Part shown: positions 1-10,200 of the stretch, in pieces | Position numbering within the stretch: position 1 is the stretch's first letter | Layout of the letters: each line of letters opens with the position of its first letter | Assembly (NCBI RefSeq): GCF_008365315.1 | Contig: NZ_CP043506.1 | Span: 186,001-250,000, forward strand | DNA: 64,000 nucleotides | Source: Acetobacter vaccinii | Lineage (GTDB): Bacteria; Pseudomonadota; Alphaproteobacteria; Acetobacterales; Acetobacteraceae | Reading direction: 5' to 3' | Program-made: the position numbers and the translations under genes | The notes under the pieces: model-generated | What the model was told of the DNA's origin: nothing | Databases searched by the model: none | Seen by the model: only the letters and a program-made list of their open reading frames with translations

Positions 1-2464
1 AGCGGGCGGCCAACGCCTCGGTCACCTCCGCCGAAGCCTCGAACACAGCCCCCCAGCTCTGGGCCACGCGCTGGGCCACGCGTTTGAGGTTAAGGTCCAC
101 AATGCGCCGGATCAGCGCATCCGACAGCGGATAGTAGGCGACAACATTGCACCGCCCCAGAAATGCCGGGCGGAACCAGTGCAGCAGTTCAGGCCGCAAC
201 AGCTCACCCAACTGCTCCTGCGAAGGCAGATTGTCAGGATCGGCACAGACACTGGCGATTGTGTCCGTACCGGCATTGGAAGTCATGATGATCACGGTAT
301 TGCGGAAGTCAATTTCCCGCCCTTCCCCGTCCTTCATCTGGCCTTTGTCAAAAACCTGATAAAACACATCCTGCACACCGGGATGGGCCTTTTCCATCTC
401 GTCCAGAAGGACGACGGAATACGGCTTGCGGCGCACGGCCTCTGTCAGCACGCCGCCTTCTCCATACCCCACATAACCCGGAGGCGCGCCCATGAGCAGC
501 GAGACTTTATGCTCCTCCTTGAACTCGCTCATGTTGATGACGGTCAGGCTGTCTTCCCCGCCGTACAACTGTTCAGCCAGCGCCAGAGCCGTTTCTGTCT
601 TACCAACGCCGGATGTGCCGACCATAAGGAACACACCGGCTGGCTTGCGGGGGTCGGTCAGCCCTGCGCGCTGGGTAATCATGGCCTGGGCAATGGCCTT
701 GAGCGCATGCGTCTGCCCCAGCACACGCTGGCCCAGTGTTTCCTCCAGCGACAGAAGGCGCTGGATTTCGCCCCCCACCATCCGCCCGACGGGAATACCC
801 GTCCAGCTTTCCACCACAGCCGCAACGCTGGATGTATCCACCACCGCATGCACCAAAGGCTGATCGCCCTGCACGGCTGTCAGCTCCTGCCGGGCCTGCG
901 CCAGTTCTGGCGCGACATCCTCGCCCTCACCCGCGCGGACACAGTCCTGCAAGGTCGTGATTTTTTCAACCAGAGCACATTCGTGCTGCCAACGTGCCTC
1001 CAGCGCCGCACACTCTGCCTGCAAGGCCGCCCGTTTCTGCTCCAGAGTCTCATAATCTGACGGCACAGCGAAGCCCAGCTTCTGGTCCGCCGCAACGTCC
1101 TTCAACTCCGTCTCAACCATCGCCAGCCGTTGCTGCACATCACTCAGCACACCGGGCTTTGCCGCCCGGCTCATGGCCACGCGTGAACATGCGGTATCCA
1201 ACAGGCTGACGGCCTTGTCAGGCAACTGACGGCTGGGAATATAACGCACAGACAGGCTTACAGCCGCATGCACGGCATCTTCCGCAACATGCACGCCGTG
1301 GTGCTTTTCCAGCATTGGCAACAGCCCACGCAGCATACCGCGGGCGACATCCTCATCCGGCGGGTCAATTTGCACAGGTTGAAAACGCCGTGTCAGGGCT
1401 GGGTCTTTTTCAAAATACTTTTTATATTCCCCCCAGGTCGTGGCCGCCAGGCAGCGCAATTCCCCACGGGCCAGGGCGGGCTTGATCAGGTTGGCGGCAT
1501 CATTCTGCCCCTGCTGACCACCTGCGCCTATGAGCATATGCGCTTCATCAATGAACAGAATAATGGGTGTGGCCGAGGCGTTGACTTCCTCAACCAACCC
1601 ACGCAGGCGGTTTTCAAACTCACCCTTGACCCCGGCACCAGCCTGCAACAGACCAAGGTCGAGCGACCAGAGGGCCACGTGCTCCAGCATCTGCGGCACA
1701 TCACCCGCAACAATGGCCTGGGCCAGCCCTTCGGCAATGGCTGTCTTGCCTACGCCGGGCTCCCCCACCAGCACCGGGTTGTTCTGCCGCCGACGGCACA
1801 AAATATCGACCACTTTACGAATATCGGGCGCCCGGCCGATAATGGGGTCCATTTTGCCATCTCTGGCCCGGGCGGTCAGATCGGTGCAGAAGCGGGCCAG
1901 CATGCTCCCCTGCCCACCTGCCGTTGCAGGCAGGACGCTGGCATCGGCCCCAGTACCCGGAGCATCAGCCTCTACCTGCCCTTCCTCACTCCCGCCTTCT
2001 GTCATGGCTTCAAAGCTGCGGCGCAGGACTTCAACCGACAGGGAGGACAAGGGCGCAAAAAGGTCCAGCATGCGGCGGCGCAGGGCATCATCCGCCAGGG
2101 CTGCCGCCAGCAGGTGGCCCGTACGCACCTGCCGCACCCCCTCCTGATCCAGCGAGGCGACAAGCCACGCCTGCTGCACCCAGGCCAGAATTTCGGGCGA
2201 GAGCCCCGGCGGGCGGGCACTGCCCGACTTCAACCGCCCCAGAGCACTATCGACTGCCACCTTCATGGCATCGGCATCAAGATTATGGGCCTTGAGGATC
2301 AGCACTATGTCGGAACGATCATCCCGCAGGGCCGCCCACAGAACGTGCTCAACCTCGACATTATACTGTGTCAGCATCAGCGCATGGGCTGCGGCGGCCT
2401 CGACCGTGCTGCGACACCCCGCTGCCAGCCGGGAAATGAGCACCTTCACATCAATGACCTGCAT
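1..2464 (-). CDS. clpV: Type VI secretion ATPase ClpV (TssH), C-terminus outside window
   Basis: AAA+ disaggregase that recycles contracted TssB/TssC sheaths of a type VI secretion system in the cytoplasm. The minus-strand frame opens at ATG 2464 and stays open to the window edge (about 821 residues; family length about 880-900). An N-terminal Clp repeat domain (about 1-150) is followed by the first ATPase with Walker [10 protein letters not shown] (about 233-241), Walker B LFIDEAH and a [12 protein letters not shown] segment. A helical middle region follows, then the second ATPase with Walker [11 protein letters not shown] near residue 615. ClpV is preferred over ClpB because the second domain reads [20 protein letters not shown], the ClpV form, where ClpB has [20 protein letters not shown]. 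Other T6SS genes are presumably to the left. The C-terminal small domain is not visible. Confidence 0.93.
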   Translation of the reverse strand, partial: MQVIDVKVLISRLAAGCRSTVEAAAAHALMLTQYNVEVEHVLWAALRDDRSDIVLILKAHNLDADAMKVAVDSALGRLKSGSARPPGLSPEILAWVQQAWLVASLDQEGVRQVRTGHLLAAALADDALRRRMLDLFAPLSSLSVEVLRRSFEAMTEGGSEEGQVEADAPGTGADASVLPATAGGQGSMLARFCTDLTARARDGKMDPIIGRAPDIRKVVDILCRRRQNNPVLVGEPGVGKTAIAEGLAQAIVAGDVPQMLEHVALWSLDLGLLQAGAGVKGEFENRLRGLVEEVNASATPIILFIDEAHMLIGAGGQQGQNDAANLIKPALARGELRCLAATTWGEYKKYFEKDPALTRRFQPVQIDPPDEDVARGMLRGLLPMLEKHHGVHVAEDAVHAAVSLSVRYIPSRQLPDKAVSLLDTACSRVAMSRAAKPGVLSDVQQRLAMVETELKDVAADQKLGFAVPSDYETLEQKRAALQAECAALEARWQHECALVEKITTLQDCVRAGEGEDVAPELAQARQELTAVQGDQPLVHAVVDTSSVAAVVESWTGIPVGRMVGGEIQRLLSLEETLGQRVLGQTHALKAIAQAMITQRAGLTDPRKPAGVFLMVGTSGVGKTETALALAEQLYGGEDSLTVINMSEFKEEHKVSLLMGAPPGYVGYGEGGVLTEAVRRKPYSVVLLDEMEKAHPGVQDVFYQVFDKGQMKDGEGREIDFRNTVIIMTSNAGTDTIASVCADPDNLPSQEQLGELLRPELLHWFRPAFLGRCNVVAYYPLSDALIRRIVDLNLKRVAQRVAQSWGAVFEASAEVTEALAAR

Positions 2465-3016
2465 TCCACACCCCTTGTCTCGGCACCGTGATCCTAATGA
2501 AAAACGCAGGCAGCGCCTTTAATCACACCGGCACGATCATGCATTCAATAAAGACTGCTTGCGACACTCTGCATCTTGCAGGCCCCTCCCGCGCAGAGAC
2601 AGAACCAGCAGCACAGCACGCGCGCTGCCTGATCCTGACGCGAAAAAACAGAACGGATTGAAAGCCCTGCAACAGTCCTGACTCCATCATGGGAGTCAGC
2701 GTTTAAACGAGAATCAAGTCTTAACTTCAGGACATGAAATGTCAATCATGGGCACTCACCCCAACGCAGGCAGAAACAATGCGCCCAGTGGCGAGGATGG
2801 CCAAGCATTCCCAAAGCAGTCAAACAGCTTCGAAACAGAAATGACACACTCTTATTATTTGAAATGAAAGCAATTTTGTTCAAGAAAACTCGATTTATAC
2901 ACGAAATGACAATAAAAAATGGGGAATGTTCATCAAAGTTTCACACTTAAAAAGAGATAACTAACTTTATAAGCCAGCCTGCAGTCCTCCCCTTGGCTAT
3001 GCAGATAGGAATTTTC
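2465..3016. other. Intergenic region between divergent clpV and the phosphate permease
   Basis: About 550 bases with no convincing gene; short frames here look like chance. The right half (about 2800-2985) is clearly AT-richer than the surroundings, so promoters for one or both divergent genes probably lie here. It holds an 8-bp perfect inverted repeat (2678-2685 with 2692-2699), a GACAT-gaa-ATGTC palindrome (2731-2743) and three copies of GAAATGA at 2838, 2861 and 2903. No regulator can be assigned from sequence alone. Confidence 0.6.
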
Positions 3017-4630
3017 ATGTCTGGCACGACATTAAACGCCAAAACCTATGCCCGACCGAACATGAACGGTGGCGAGCACCAGGCTTTTCGTATCTTCTTC
3101 CTTTCCATCATTCTCGGTGCGCTGGCGTTTGTCGGCTACAGCGTCGTGAAAGATCTGCATCAGGCAGGCGAAAGTACGCTGGCCATTGGTGCGTTTGTCC
3201 TGCTTGCCCTTGCGCTGCTGATCGCGCTGGGCTTTGAATTTGTTAACGGCTTCCACGACACCGCAAACGCTGTTGCCACGGTGATCTACACCAACAGCCT
3301 GCCGCCACTGGTTGCGGTTGTGTGGTCGGGCATGTGGAACCTGTTTGGGGTGCTGGTGTCCTCCGGCGCTGTGGCCTACAGCATCATCACCCTGCTACCG
3401 GTCGAACTGATCCTGCAGGTGGGCAGTGGCGCGGGCTATGCCATGATCTTCGCCCTGCTGATTTCCGCCATTGTGTGGAACCTGGCAACATGGGCGCTGG
3501 GTATTCCCAACAGTTCCTCCCACGCGCTGATCGGCTCCATCCTGGGCGTTGGTTTTGCCAACCAGATCCTCGCCCCCGCTGGTAACCCGCTGTACGGGGT
3601 TGAGTGGGGCCAGGTGACCAAGGTGTTCTCGTCCCTGCTGTTCAGCCCTATCTGCGGTTTTGTGCTGGCTGCCGGGCTGCTGATGGTCTTCAAGCTGCTG
3701 ATCAAGAACCCCACGCTCTACAAAGCACCGGAAGGCGATGCCCCTCCCCCGCTGTGGATCCGCACCCTTTTGGTTGGCACCTGCACCGGCGTGTCCTTCT
3801 TCCACGGCAGCAACGACGGTCAGAAAGGCATGGGTCTGATCATGCTCATCCTGATCGGTGCCGCCCCCACAGCCTATGCGCTTAACCGCGCCATGCCCGA
3901 AAACGCTATGCCCGCCTTTATCCAGACCGCGGAAGAAGCGGCCTCTGTTTTCACACAGCATGGCTCAACAGACGGCAGCACCATCACCGCAGCGCAGGCC
4001 CGTAACACCGTAACCGACGCCCTGCGCCAGAAGGCGGTCAATACCCCCGCCGTTTACAGCGCTCTGGCTGTTCTGTCGCATGACATTGGTGGCGCAGTGC
4101 AGGACTATCACTCCCTGCATGCCATCCCTGCCACGGCAGTCCCCAACGTCCGTACGGACATGTATCTTGTTTCCGACGCCATCCGCACCCTGAGCTCGGT
4201 CAGCCACATTCCTGCGGCCGAAACCAAGACACTGACCACGTTCAAGAAGCAGCTTGATGCTGGCACCCGCTTTATTCCCACCTGGGTGAAAATTTCTGTC
4301 GCGCTGGCTCTTGGGCTTGGCACGATGGTAGGGTGGAAGCGTATCGTCGTCACCGTTGGTGAAAAGATTGGCAAAACCCATCTGACATACGCCCAGGGTG
4401 CTTCGGCTGAAATCGTGGCCATGGGCACCATCGGTCTGGCAGAAGGTTATGGCATGCCCGTTTCCACCACACACATCCTGTCCAGCGGCGTGGCTGGCAC
4501 CATGGTTGCTGGTGGTGGTGGTCTGCAGTGGCGGACACTACGCGCCATGGCCATGGCCTGGATTGTCACCCTGCCTGCCGCCATGCTGATCAGCGGCGTG
4601 CTGTATGTGCTGTTCAGGCAGATTTTCTGA
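3017..4630 (+). CDS. pit: Inorganic phosphate permease, Pit family
   Basis: Inner-membrane low-affinity phosphate (metal-phosphate) symporter of the PiT family. The frame can open at TTG 2993, but ATG 3017 is preferred because AGGA sits 6-7 bases upstream; this gives 537 residues. Both PiT signature halves are present: GFEFVNGFHDTANAVATV in the N-terminal half and GMPVSTTHILSSGVAG near the C-terminus. About ten hydrophobic segments are split by a hydrophilic loop of roughly 120 residues in the middle (about 290-410), a usual PiT topology. It stands alone after a 550-base AT-rich spacer, with the porin 38 bases downstream, so the two may be co-transcribed. ppk1 and ppx lie 35 kb away. Assignment is firm; cation preference is not visible. 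Confidence 0.95.
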   Translation: MSGTTLNAKTYARPNMNGGEHQAFRIFFLSIILGALAFVGYSVVKDLHQAGESTLAIGAFVLLALALLIALGFEFVNGFHDTANAVATVIYTNSLPPLVAVVWSGMWNLFGVLVSSGAVAYSIITLLPVELILQVGSGAGYAMIFALLISAIVWNLATWALGIPNSSSHALIGSILGVGFANQILAPAGNPLYGVEWGQVTKVFSSLLFSPICGFVLAAGLLMVFKLLIKNPTLYKAPEGDAPPPLWIRTLLVGTCTGVSFFHGSNDGQKGMGLIMLILIGAAPTAYALNRAMPENAMPAFIQTAEEAASVFTQHGSTDGSTITAAQARNTVTDALRQKAVNTPAVYSALAVLSHDIGGAVQDYHSLHAIPATAVPNVRTDMYLVSDAIRTLSSVSHIPAAETKTLTTFKKQLDAGTRFIPTWVKISVALALGLGTMVGWKRIVVTVGEKIGKTHLTYAQGASAEIVAMGTIGLAEGYGMPVSTTHILSSGVAGTMVAGGGGLQWRTLRAMAMAWIVTLPAAMLISGVLYVLFRQIF

Positions 4631-4668
4631 CCCCTACCTGACCATAACGCTTGAGCAAACGGTTACTC

Positions 4669-6126
4669 ATGGAAAAGCCTTCCATGCGCTGCACATACCG
4701 TGCTCTGGGTGCTGGCCTGATATCCTGCGTGGTATCAGGCCACAGCCTTGCCGCAACCTACCCGCTGGATACGGACGTACTGCCGTCGGGCGTGCCCCTC
4801 CAGTTTCCCTCCGCCACTGTTGAAACACCACCGCTGGACTGGAGCGACACCCTGTTGGGTGACGTCTGGGGTGTGCGTAAGTGGATGAACCATTATGGCC
4901 TGCGCCTGAACATTCAGGACGCGGAAGAACTCTGGGGCGTTGCCTCTGGCGGCCGCAAGCAGGGGGCCTCTTACGACGGGGCCACGGCCATAAGCCTGAC
5001 ATTTGACCCAACGCGGCTGACCGGCCTGAAATACGGCCTGTTCAATATCAGCGCCCTGCAACTGCGTGGCCGCTCTGCCACAACCGACAATATCGGGGCC
5101 ATAAACCCTGTCAGCGGTTATGATTCCCCCCGCACAACCCGCCTGTTCGAGTTGTGGTACGGGCAGGGCTTTCTGGGCAACCGGCTGGATGTACGGGTCG
5201 GGGCGATGGACCTGGATACGGAATTTCTGGTCAGCCAGAATGCATCGCTCTTTCTTAACGGCAGCTTTGGGTGGCCGATTGCCCCCTCCAGCAACCTGTA
5301 TTCCGGCGGGCCTTCCTGGCCTTATTCGACCCCTGGGGTGCGCTTTCGCTACAACCCGATCTACCCGCTTACCTTCATGGCGGCAGTCAGTGACGACAAC
5401 CCCACAGGCGGCCCATTTTTCAAACCCGATGACAGCCCCCCCGGTGATCTGTCAGGGACACATTTCAACACCTCCAACGGGGCGTTGATCATTTTTGAAA
5501 CACAGCTGCTTGTTGATGCAGGCATGCTGCTCAACCACTCGCACCACGCTCTACCCGGAACATGGAAAATCGGTGGATTTTATGACACAGCCTCATTCCC
5601 CGACCCGCGTTACGCCAGTAACCACCTGCCACTAACAGCGCCCGGTGCCTCGGCAAGCCCGCTGTACCATACCGGCAACTGGATGCTGTATGGGGTCTTT
5701 GATCAGACCTTCTGGCGTTTAGAGAAAGACTCTCCCAAGGCTGCCAGCTTTTTCATCCGCGTGACCGGTAATGACGATATCCGCAATACGCTGACCCTGG
5801 GCACTGAAGCTGGCCTGACATTCCACGGGCTTATTCCCGCCCGCCCGGATGACGTTCTGGGTCTGGCGTGGGGCACCGCTTTTTATGGCCACCGCGCCCG
5901 CATGGCGGAGCAGGATTCCCTACGCTACACCGGGCAGGCTGATAGCCGCACGCAGGCAGAGCAGCATCTGGAACTGACATGGCAGGCCCCTGTCACACCT
6001 TACATGATGGTGCAGCCTGATTTTCAGTATTTCTGGAACATCAATTCCGGCTCGCCCGACAGTGAAACAGGGCACCGTATTCCCAATGCCGCCATCCTTG
6101 GGCTGAATGTCACAACCACGTTCTAG
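4669..6126 (+). CDS. oprB: Carbohydrate-selective porin, OprB family
   Basis: Predicted outer-membrane beta-barrel porin for sugar uptake. From ATG 4669 it has 485 residues; a TTG at 4651 and an ATG at 4684 are alternative starts. It begins with a signal peptide (hydrophobic core, then SGHSLAATY), so the mature protein starts near residue 25. OprB features include the early region WMNHYGLRLNIQDAEELWG, the SPRTTRLFELWYGQGFLGNRLDVRVG strand region, and a C-terminal strand ending in Phe (VTTTF), the signal for barrel assembly. Acetic acid bacteria carry many OprB paralogues, so the substrate cannot be named. It follows the phosphate permease by 38 bases without a visible terminator. Confidence 0.88.
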   Translation: MEKPSMRCTYRALGAGLISCVVSGHSLAATYPLDTDVLPSGVPLQFPSATVETPPLDWSDTLLGDVWGVRKWMNHYGLRLNIQDAEELWGVASGGRKQGASYDGATAISLTFDPTRLTGLKYGLFNISALQLRGRSATTDNIGAINPVSGYDSPRTTRLFELWYGQGFLGNRLDVRVGAMDLDTEFLVSQNASLFLNGSFGWPIAPSSNLYSGGPSWPYSTPGVRFRYNPIYPLTFMAAVSDDNPTGGPFFKPDDSPPGDLSGTHFNTSNGALIIFETQLLVDAGMLLNHSHHALPGTWKIGGFYDTASFPDPRYASNHLPLTAPGASASPLYHTGNWMLYGVFDQTFWRLEKDSPKAASFFIRVTGNDDIRNTLTLGTEAGLTFHGLIPARPDDVLGLAWGTAFYGHRARMAEQDSLRYTGQADSRTQAEQHLELTWQAPVTPYMMVQPDFQYFWNINSGSPDSETGHRIPNAAILGLNVTTTF

Positions 6127-6245
6127 ACACTCCCAACCGTGACACAGACCCGCCTTCAATTTGCCATACGACCGGTGATACAAAGAACCCTGAGAGAGAA
6201 CTGACAAAACGGCGACCCACTATTTATCAGGGAGACAAACGCCAG

Positions 6246-6644
6246 ATGCGCCGTATGACACAGATTTTGATGGCCCTGCCGGTTATTGCCGGGCTGGGCC
6301 TGGCAACACTACCCAGTGCTCACGCCCAGCCCCGCTGGGGTGGGCCGGGTCCGGGCTGGGGTGGCCCCGGCGGCGGACCGGGCTGGGGTGGTCGCCCCGG
6401 TTGGGGTGGCCCCGGTTACGGGCACCGGCACCATGGTGATGGTGGTGCCATTGCTGGTGCCATTATTGGCGGTCTTGCCGTAGGCGCGCTGGCAGGTGCA
6501 GCCATGTCGGGCGGGGGTATAGCCGTACCTTACCGTCCGCCACCGCCGCCCCCTCCGCCGCCGCCTGCTTATGTGGTGCCTGCCGTACCTGTGGTCCCTG
6601 TACCGGGGTATTACCCTAACGGCTATTATTACGGCGGATACTGA
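6246..6644 (+). CDS. Exported Gly/Trp/Pro-rich small protein with glycine-zipper segment
   Basis: A 132-residue protein of unknown function. Start ATG 6246 has GGAG 11 bases upstream. A signal peptide (1-27, cleaved after AHA) precedes tandem GPGWGG-like repeats (about 28-58), a His-rich patch (HRHHGDGG), a glycine-zipper hydrophobic segment (AIAGAIIGGLAVGALAGAAM) and a run of ten prolines followed by a Tyr/Val/Pro tail ending YYYGGY. The zipper suggests membrane or outer-membrane association. The ten consecutive prolines should stall ribosomes without EF-P. Low-complexity proteins of this kind are common in acetic acid bacteria and usually annotated hypothetical. A strong terminator follows. 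Confidence 0.8.
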   Translation: MRRMTQILMALPVIAGLGLATLPSAHAQPRWGGPGPGWGGPGGGPGWGGRPGWGGPGYGHRHHGDGGAIAGAIIGGLAVGALAGAAMSGGGIAVPYRPPPPPPPPPPAYVVPAVPVVPVPGYYPNGYYYGGY

Positions 6645-6653
6645 CAAACCAAC

Positions 6654-6681
6654 CCGGCCGGGCCAACACCCGGCCGGTTTT
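6654..6681. terminator. Terminator between convergent genes
   Basis: A perfect 9-bp GC stem (CCGGCCGGG, 6654-6662, with CCCGGCCGG, 6669-6677) and a 6-base loop are followed by TTTT. It lies between the Gly/Trp-rich gene and the convergent peroxiredoxin gene. It is a canonical intrinsic terminator for the plus-strand transcript. Confidence 0.85.
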
Positions 6682-6712
6682 GCTGACTGGCAATGCTACA
6701 GCGCAGCCCCGA

Positions 6713-7204
6713 TCAGTCAGCAGTCGCCAGCTTTTCCACTTCGCCCAGCACTTCTTCAACATGACCTGGCACTTTAACCTTGCGCCAGATATGCGCGATT
6801 TTGCCTTGGGCATCGATGAGAAAAGTCGCGCGCTCGATACCCATATGAGTTTTGCCGTAAAGGGTCTTTTCCACCCATACGCCATAAGCCTCGGTCACAC
6901 TGCCCTCTGCATCTGAGGCCAGAGGGAACGTCAGGTCGTATTTGCCCGCAAAAGCATCCAGCTTTTTGACCGGATCGCGGGAGACACCAATAACCCGCGC
7001 CCCGGCCTTTTCAAACGCGTTCAGCGCCTCACCAAAGCCGCAGGCCTCCTTGGTGCAGCCGGGTGTGTCGGCCTTTGGATAAAAATACAGCACAAACGGT
7101 GCGCCTTTCAGCTCCGCCAAGGCAACCGTACGGCCACCACTGGCCTCCATTGTAAAGTCCGGGGCCTGTGCGCCCACACTCAGTTCTGTTGCTGTCATTG
7201 TCAT
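6713..7204 (-). CDS. bcp: Thioredoxin-dependent peroxiredoxin, BCP/PrxQ type
   Basis: Cytoplasmic thiol peroxidase reducing hydrogen peroxide and organic hydroperoxides. It has 163 residues from ATG 7204 (ATG 7198 is two codons in and has better spacing to GGGAG). The AhpC/TSA fold is clear: FYPKADTPGCTKEACGF carries the peroxidatic Cys in PGCT and the resolving Cys five residues later, as in PrxQ proteins, and THMGIERATFLID matches the conserved later strand. Its start overlaps the glnE stop (TGATG), so translation of the two is probably coupled. That pairing is not functionally explained. Confidence 0.95.
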   Translation of the reverse strand: MTMTATELSVGAQAPDFTMEASGGRTVALAELKGAPFVLYFYPKADTPGCTKEACGFGEALNAFEKAGARVIGVSRDPVKKLDAFAGKYDLTFPLASDAEGSVTEAYGVWVEKTLYGKTHMGIERATFLIDAQGKIAHIWRKVKVPGHVEEVLGEVEKLATAD

Positions 7205-10200
7205 CACGCTCCCTGTTCTACACTACCGTCCGGTTCTGCCTGCCCGCTGCCATCATCGCTGTTCAGTGGGCCTACCAGACGTTCAAAACATGCCCTGACA
7301 TCACGCCCCAGTCGTGCGGCCTGTTCAATCAGGGTTGGCAAATCCCGCACGCGCATGTTGCGGAGCAGCACACGCAGTGTTGTCGGCGCCATATCTTTTT
7401 CCAGCTCCACCGGCGGTACAGGACCGCACAGCAGCCGAAGCTGCGCCTGCAAACGCCGCCAGAATGTTTCAGCCTCCAGCAACACCGTCGCATCTGATTG
7501 GCTCAGAACACCGGCTGCCGCCAGCCGACGCAGGGCCTGGCGTGTCATTGTGCTGCGCGCGTCCACACTGGCGGCGCAAAGCTGGAAAATCTGGGCGATG
7601 AATTCAACTTCCATCAACCCACCGCTGCGCCGCTTGATATCCCATATCGATGTTGGCGGCAGGTCCCGCGCCAAGCGGGCCCGCATACGCCGGGCATCGT
7701 CCAGCAATGTGTCGCAGGACGGAGGGGTGGCCCGGATACGCCCTTCCAGAATACGCGCCAGATCCTGCTGCAAGGTTGTGCGTAGCGTGGCCGGGGCCAC
7801 AACAACACGCGCTCTGGTGAGGGCCATGCACTCCCACGTCCAGGCGGAATCCGTATGGTAGCGCAGGAAAGCTGCGCGGGAGACAGCAACCGGCCCCGCC
7901 GCCCCCGAAGGCCGCAGCCGCATATCCACCGCATAGAGTGGCCCTTCCAACCCCGGCGCTGTCAGGGCCGCAATAAAGGCATGGGCCTGCCGGGTGTAAT
8001 ACGCCCCGACCGCCAGCGAACGTCCGGCCTCACCTGCACGGATAACGCTGGCCTGCTCTGCCTCGGGGTGGTCAAACACCATCAGCAAATCCAGATCGGA
8101 GCCGGGCATCATCTCCCGCGACCCGGCTTTACCCAGTGCAATCACCGCCATGCCACCACCGGGCACCCGGCCATAGCGGGCGATATGCTCACGCTCGACC
8201 GCTTTCCACAGCACTGTCATCACCGCTTCAGCCAAGGCCGTGCGCTCCCGCTCGGCCCGTTCCTCGCTGATGCGATTTTCCAGCATGGCTACGGAGAGTC
8301 TGAATTCCTCCCCCCTCAGCAGCGGGCGCAGGGTTGTAACAAGCCCTTCCACATCCTCAATGTCCTCCGCAACCTGATGCAGGCGGGTGACAACGGTGCG
8401 CACCTTGTCTGGCTCAGCCTCCAGCAACCCTTCCAGCGCCGAGGGCCGATCCGCCAGATGGTCAGCCAGAAAGGCTGAGGCATCGAATATACTCGCAATC
8501 CGGTCGATCAACTGCGGGTTTCGCTCAAACAGGGTCAAAAGCTGGACCCCGGCATGCTGGCGGGCCAGCAGGGCATCAAAACGCCTCAGGCAGGCCAGCG
8601 GGCTGTTACGCTGCCCAAAACTGGCCAGAAACAACGGTAACAAAGACCGCAACAGCGCATGCGCCCGCTCGGACCGCAGGGCGCGCAGGCCATTGCCCCG
8701 CCAGCGGGCCAGAACCTGCGCGGCCTCGGCCACCTGTTCGACTGGAAAACCATGCTTGAGCAGCAGATCGGCTGTCTGCCCTTCCTCCGGCCCCGGCACC
8801 AGCACGCTGCCTTCTGCCGTGGCACTCAGCGGCTGGATGACAAAATGCCGCTCAAAAATCCGCCGGGCCTCACGCATACGGGGCAGAATATCCAGCGCCA
8901 GCGCCTCTCCGTCAGCGTAATTCATGAACACGGCAAAGGCATCAAACGCAGCTTCACCATCAGGCAGGCTGTGGGTCTGGTGGTCAGCACGCATCTGCAA
9001 CCGGTGCTCCGCATCGCGCAGCAGGCGGTAGGTACGGGCCAGCACCTCGGCCTCCTCACGCGGTAGATGGCCGGTGCTTGCCAGTTTTTTCAGCGCCCCA
9101 CAGGTGGTTTTTTCGCGCAGGGCGGGCTCACGCCCACCCCAGACGAGTTGCTTGGCCTGCGCGATAAACTCGATCTCGCGGATACCGCCCTGCCCCAGTT
9201 TGAGATTATGCCCCAAAAGCCACGCACGGCTGGCCAGCGGGTCGGCCAGCACGGCATCGGGCAAATGGGCAAGGTCGGTACGACCAGCCTTACGATAGCG
9301 GTCGATCCGGGCCTTCATGTCGTGCAGGTCGTCAATCAGGGTGAAATCCAGGTGCCGACGCCAGACAAATGAGCGGATGGCTGTCAGAAACCGCCGCCCC
9401 GCTGTCAGGTCCCCCGCCACAGGCCGCGCCTTGATCATGGCGGCCCGCTCCCACGTCTGGCCCAGGCTTTCGTAGTACAATAACGCCGCCTGAACCGTTA
9501 CCGCCGGAGGCGTGGAAGACGGGTCGGGCCGCAGCCGCAAGTCGGTACGGAAAACGTAGCCATTCGCATCGCGCGCTTCCATCAGGCTGACAAGGTCGCT
9601 AGTCATACGAACAAAGACGCGCCGCACCGCATCAGGCTGGTGGTACACGGAAGGGTCATACAGGATCACCAGGTCGATATCGGATGAGAAATTCAACTCC
9701 CGCGAACCCAGCTTGCCCATGGCCAGTACCGTCAGCCCGCACCCCTGTGCAGGCCGCTCCGGGCTGGGCAGATCAAGCTGACCGGCCTGAAAAGCACCCC
9801 ACAGCAAATGCCTGATCGCCAGATCCAGCGCCGCCTCAGCCAGACGGCTGAGGGTGCCTGTTACCTCCTCCAGCGTCCAGAATCCGCCCAGATCCGCTAC
9901 CGCACACAAAAAAGCGACCCGTTTTTTGATGTGGCGGAGAAATGCCGCGACATACTCTCGCCCAGATTTGGCATCAAATTCAGCACATGCCGCAAACGCA
10001 TCCCGCGCGCAGTGCTCCGGCCCGGATTCCAGCAGGGCTGCAAAGCCCGCAATATCACCCCGCGCAAGATCGGACAGATAAGGGCTATTCCCCCCCAGGC
10101 AGGCCATCAGTGCCTCGGCTCCGGGCTGGCCCAGCACCTCTGGCGCAAGCCCGACCTCGTCCGCAAGTGCCTGCATATCCGCCCTGAAATGGGCCGCCGC

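Noticed and set aside
1..2464. ClpB identity for the left-edge ATPase
   Set aside because: The second ATPase domain has the ClpV-type [12 protein letters not shown] segment and the N-terminus is unlike ClpB.
1268..2491. 407-codon plus-strand open frame over clpV
   Set aside because: Antisense to conserved AAA+ motifs on the minus strand.
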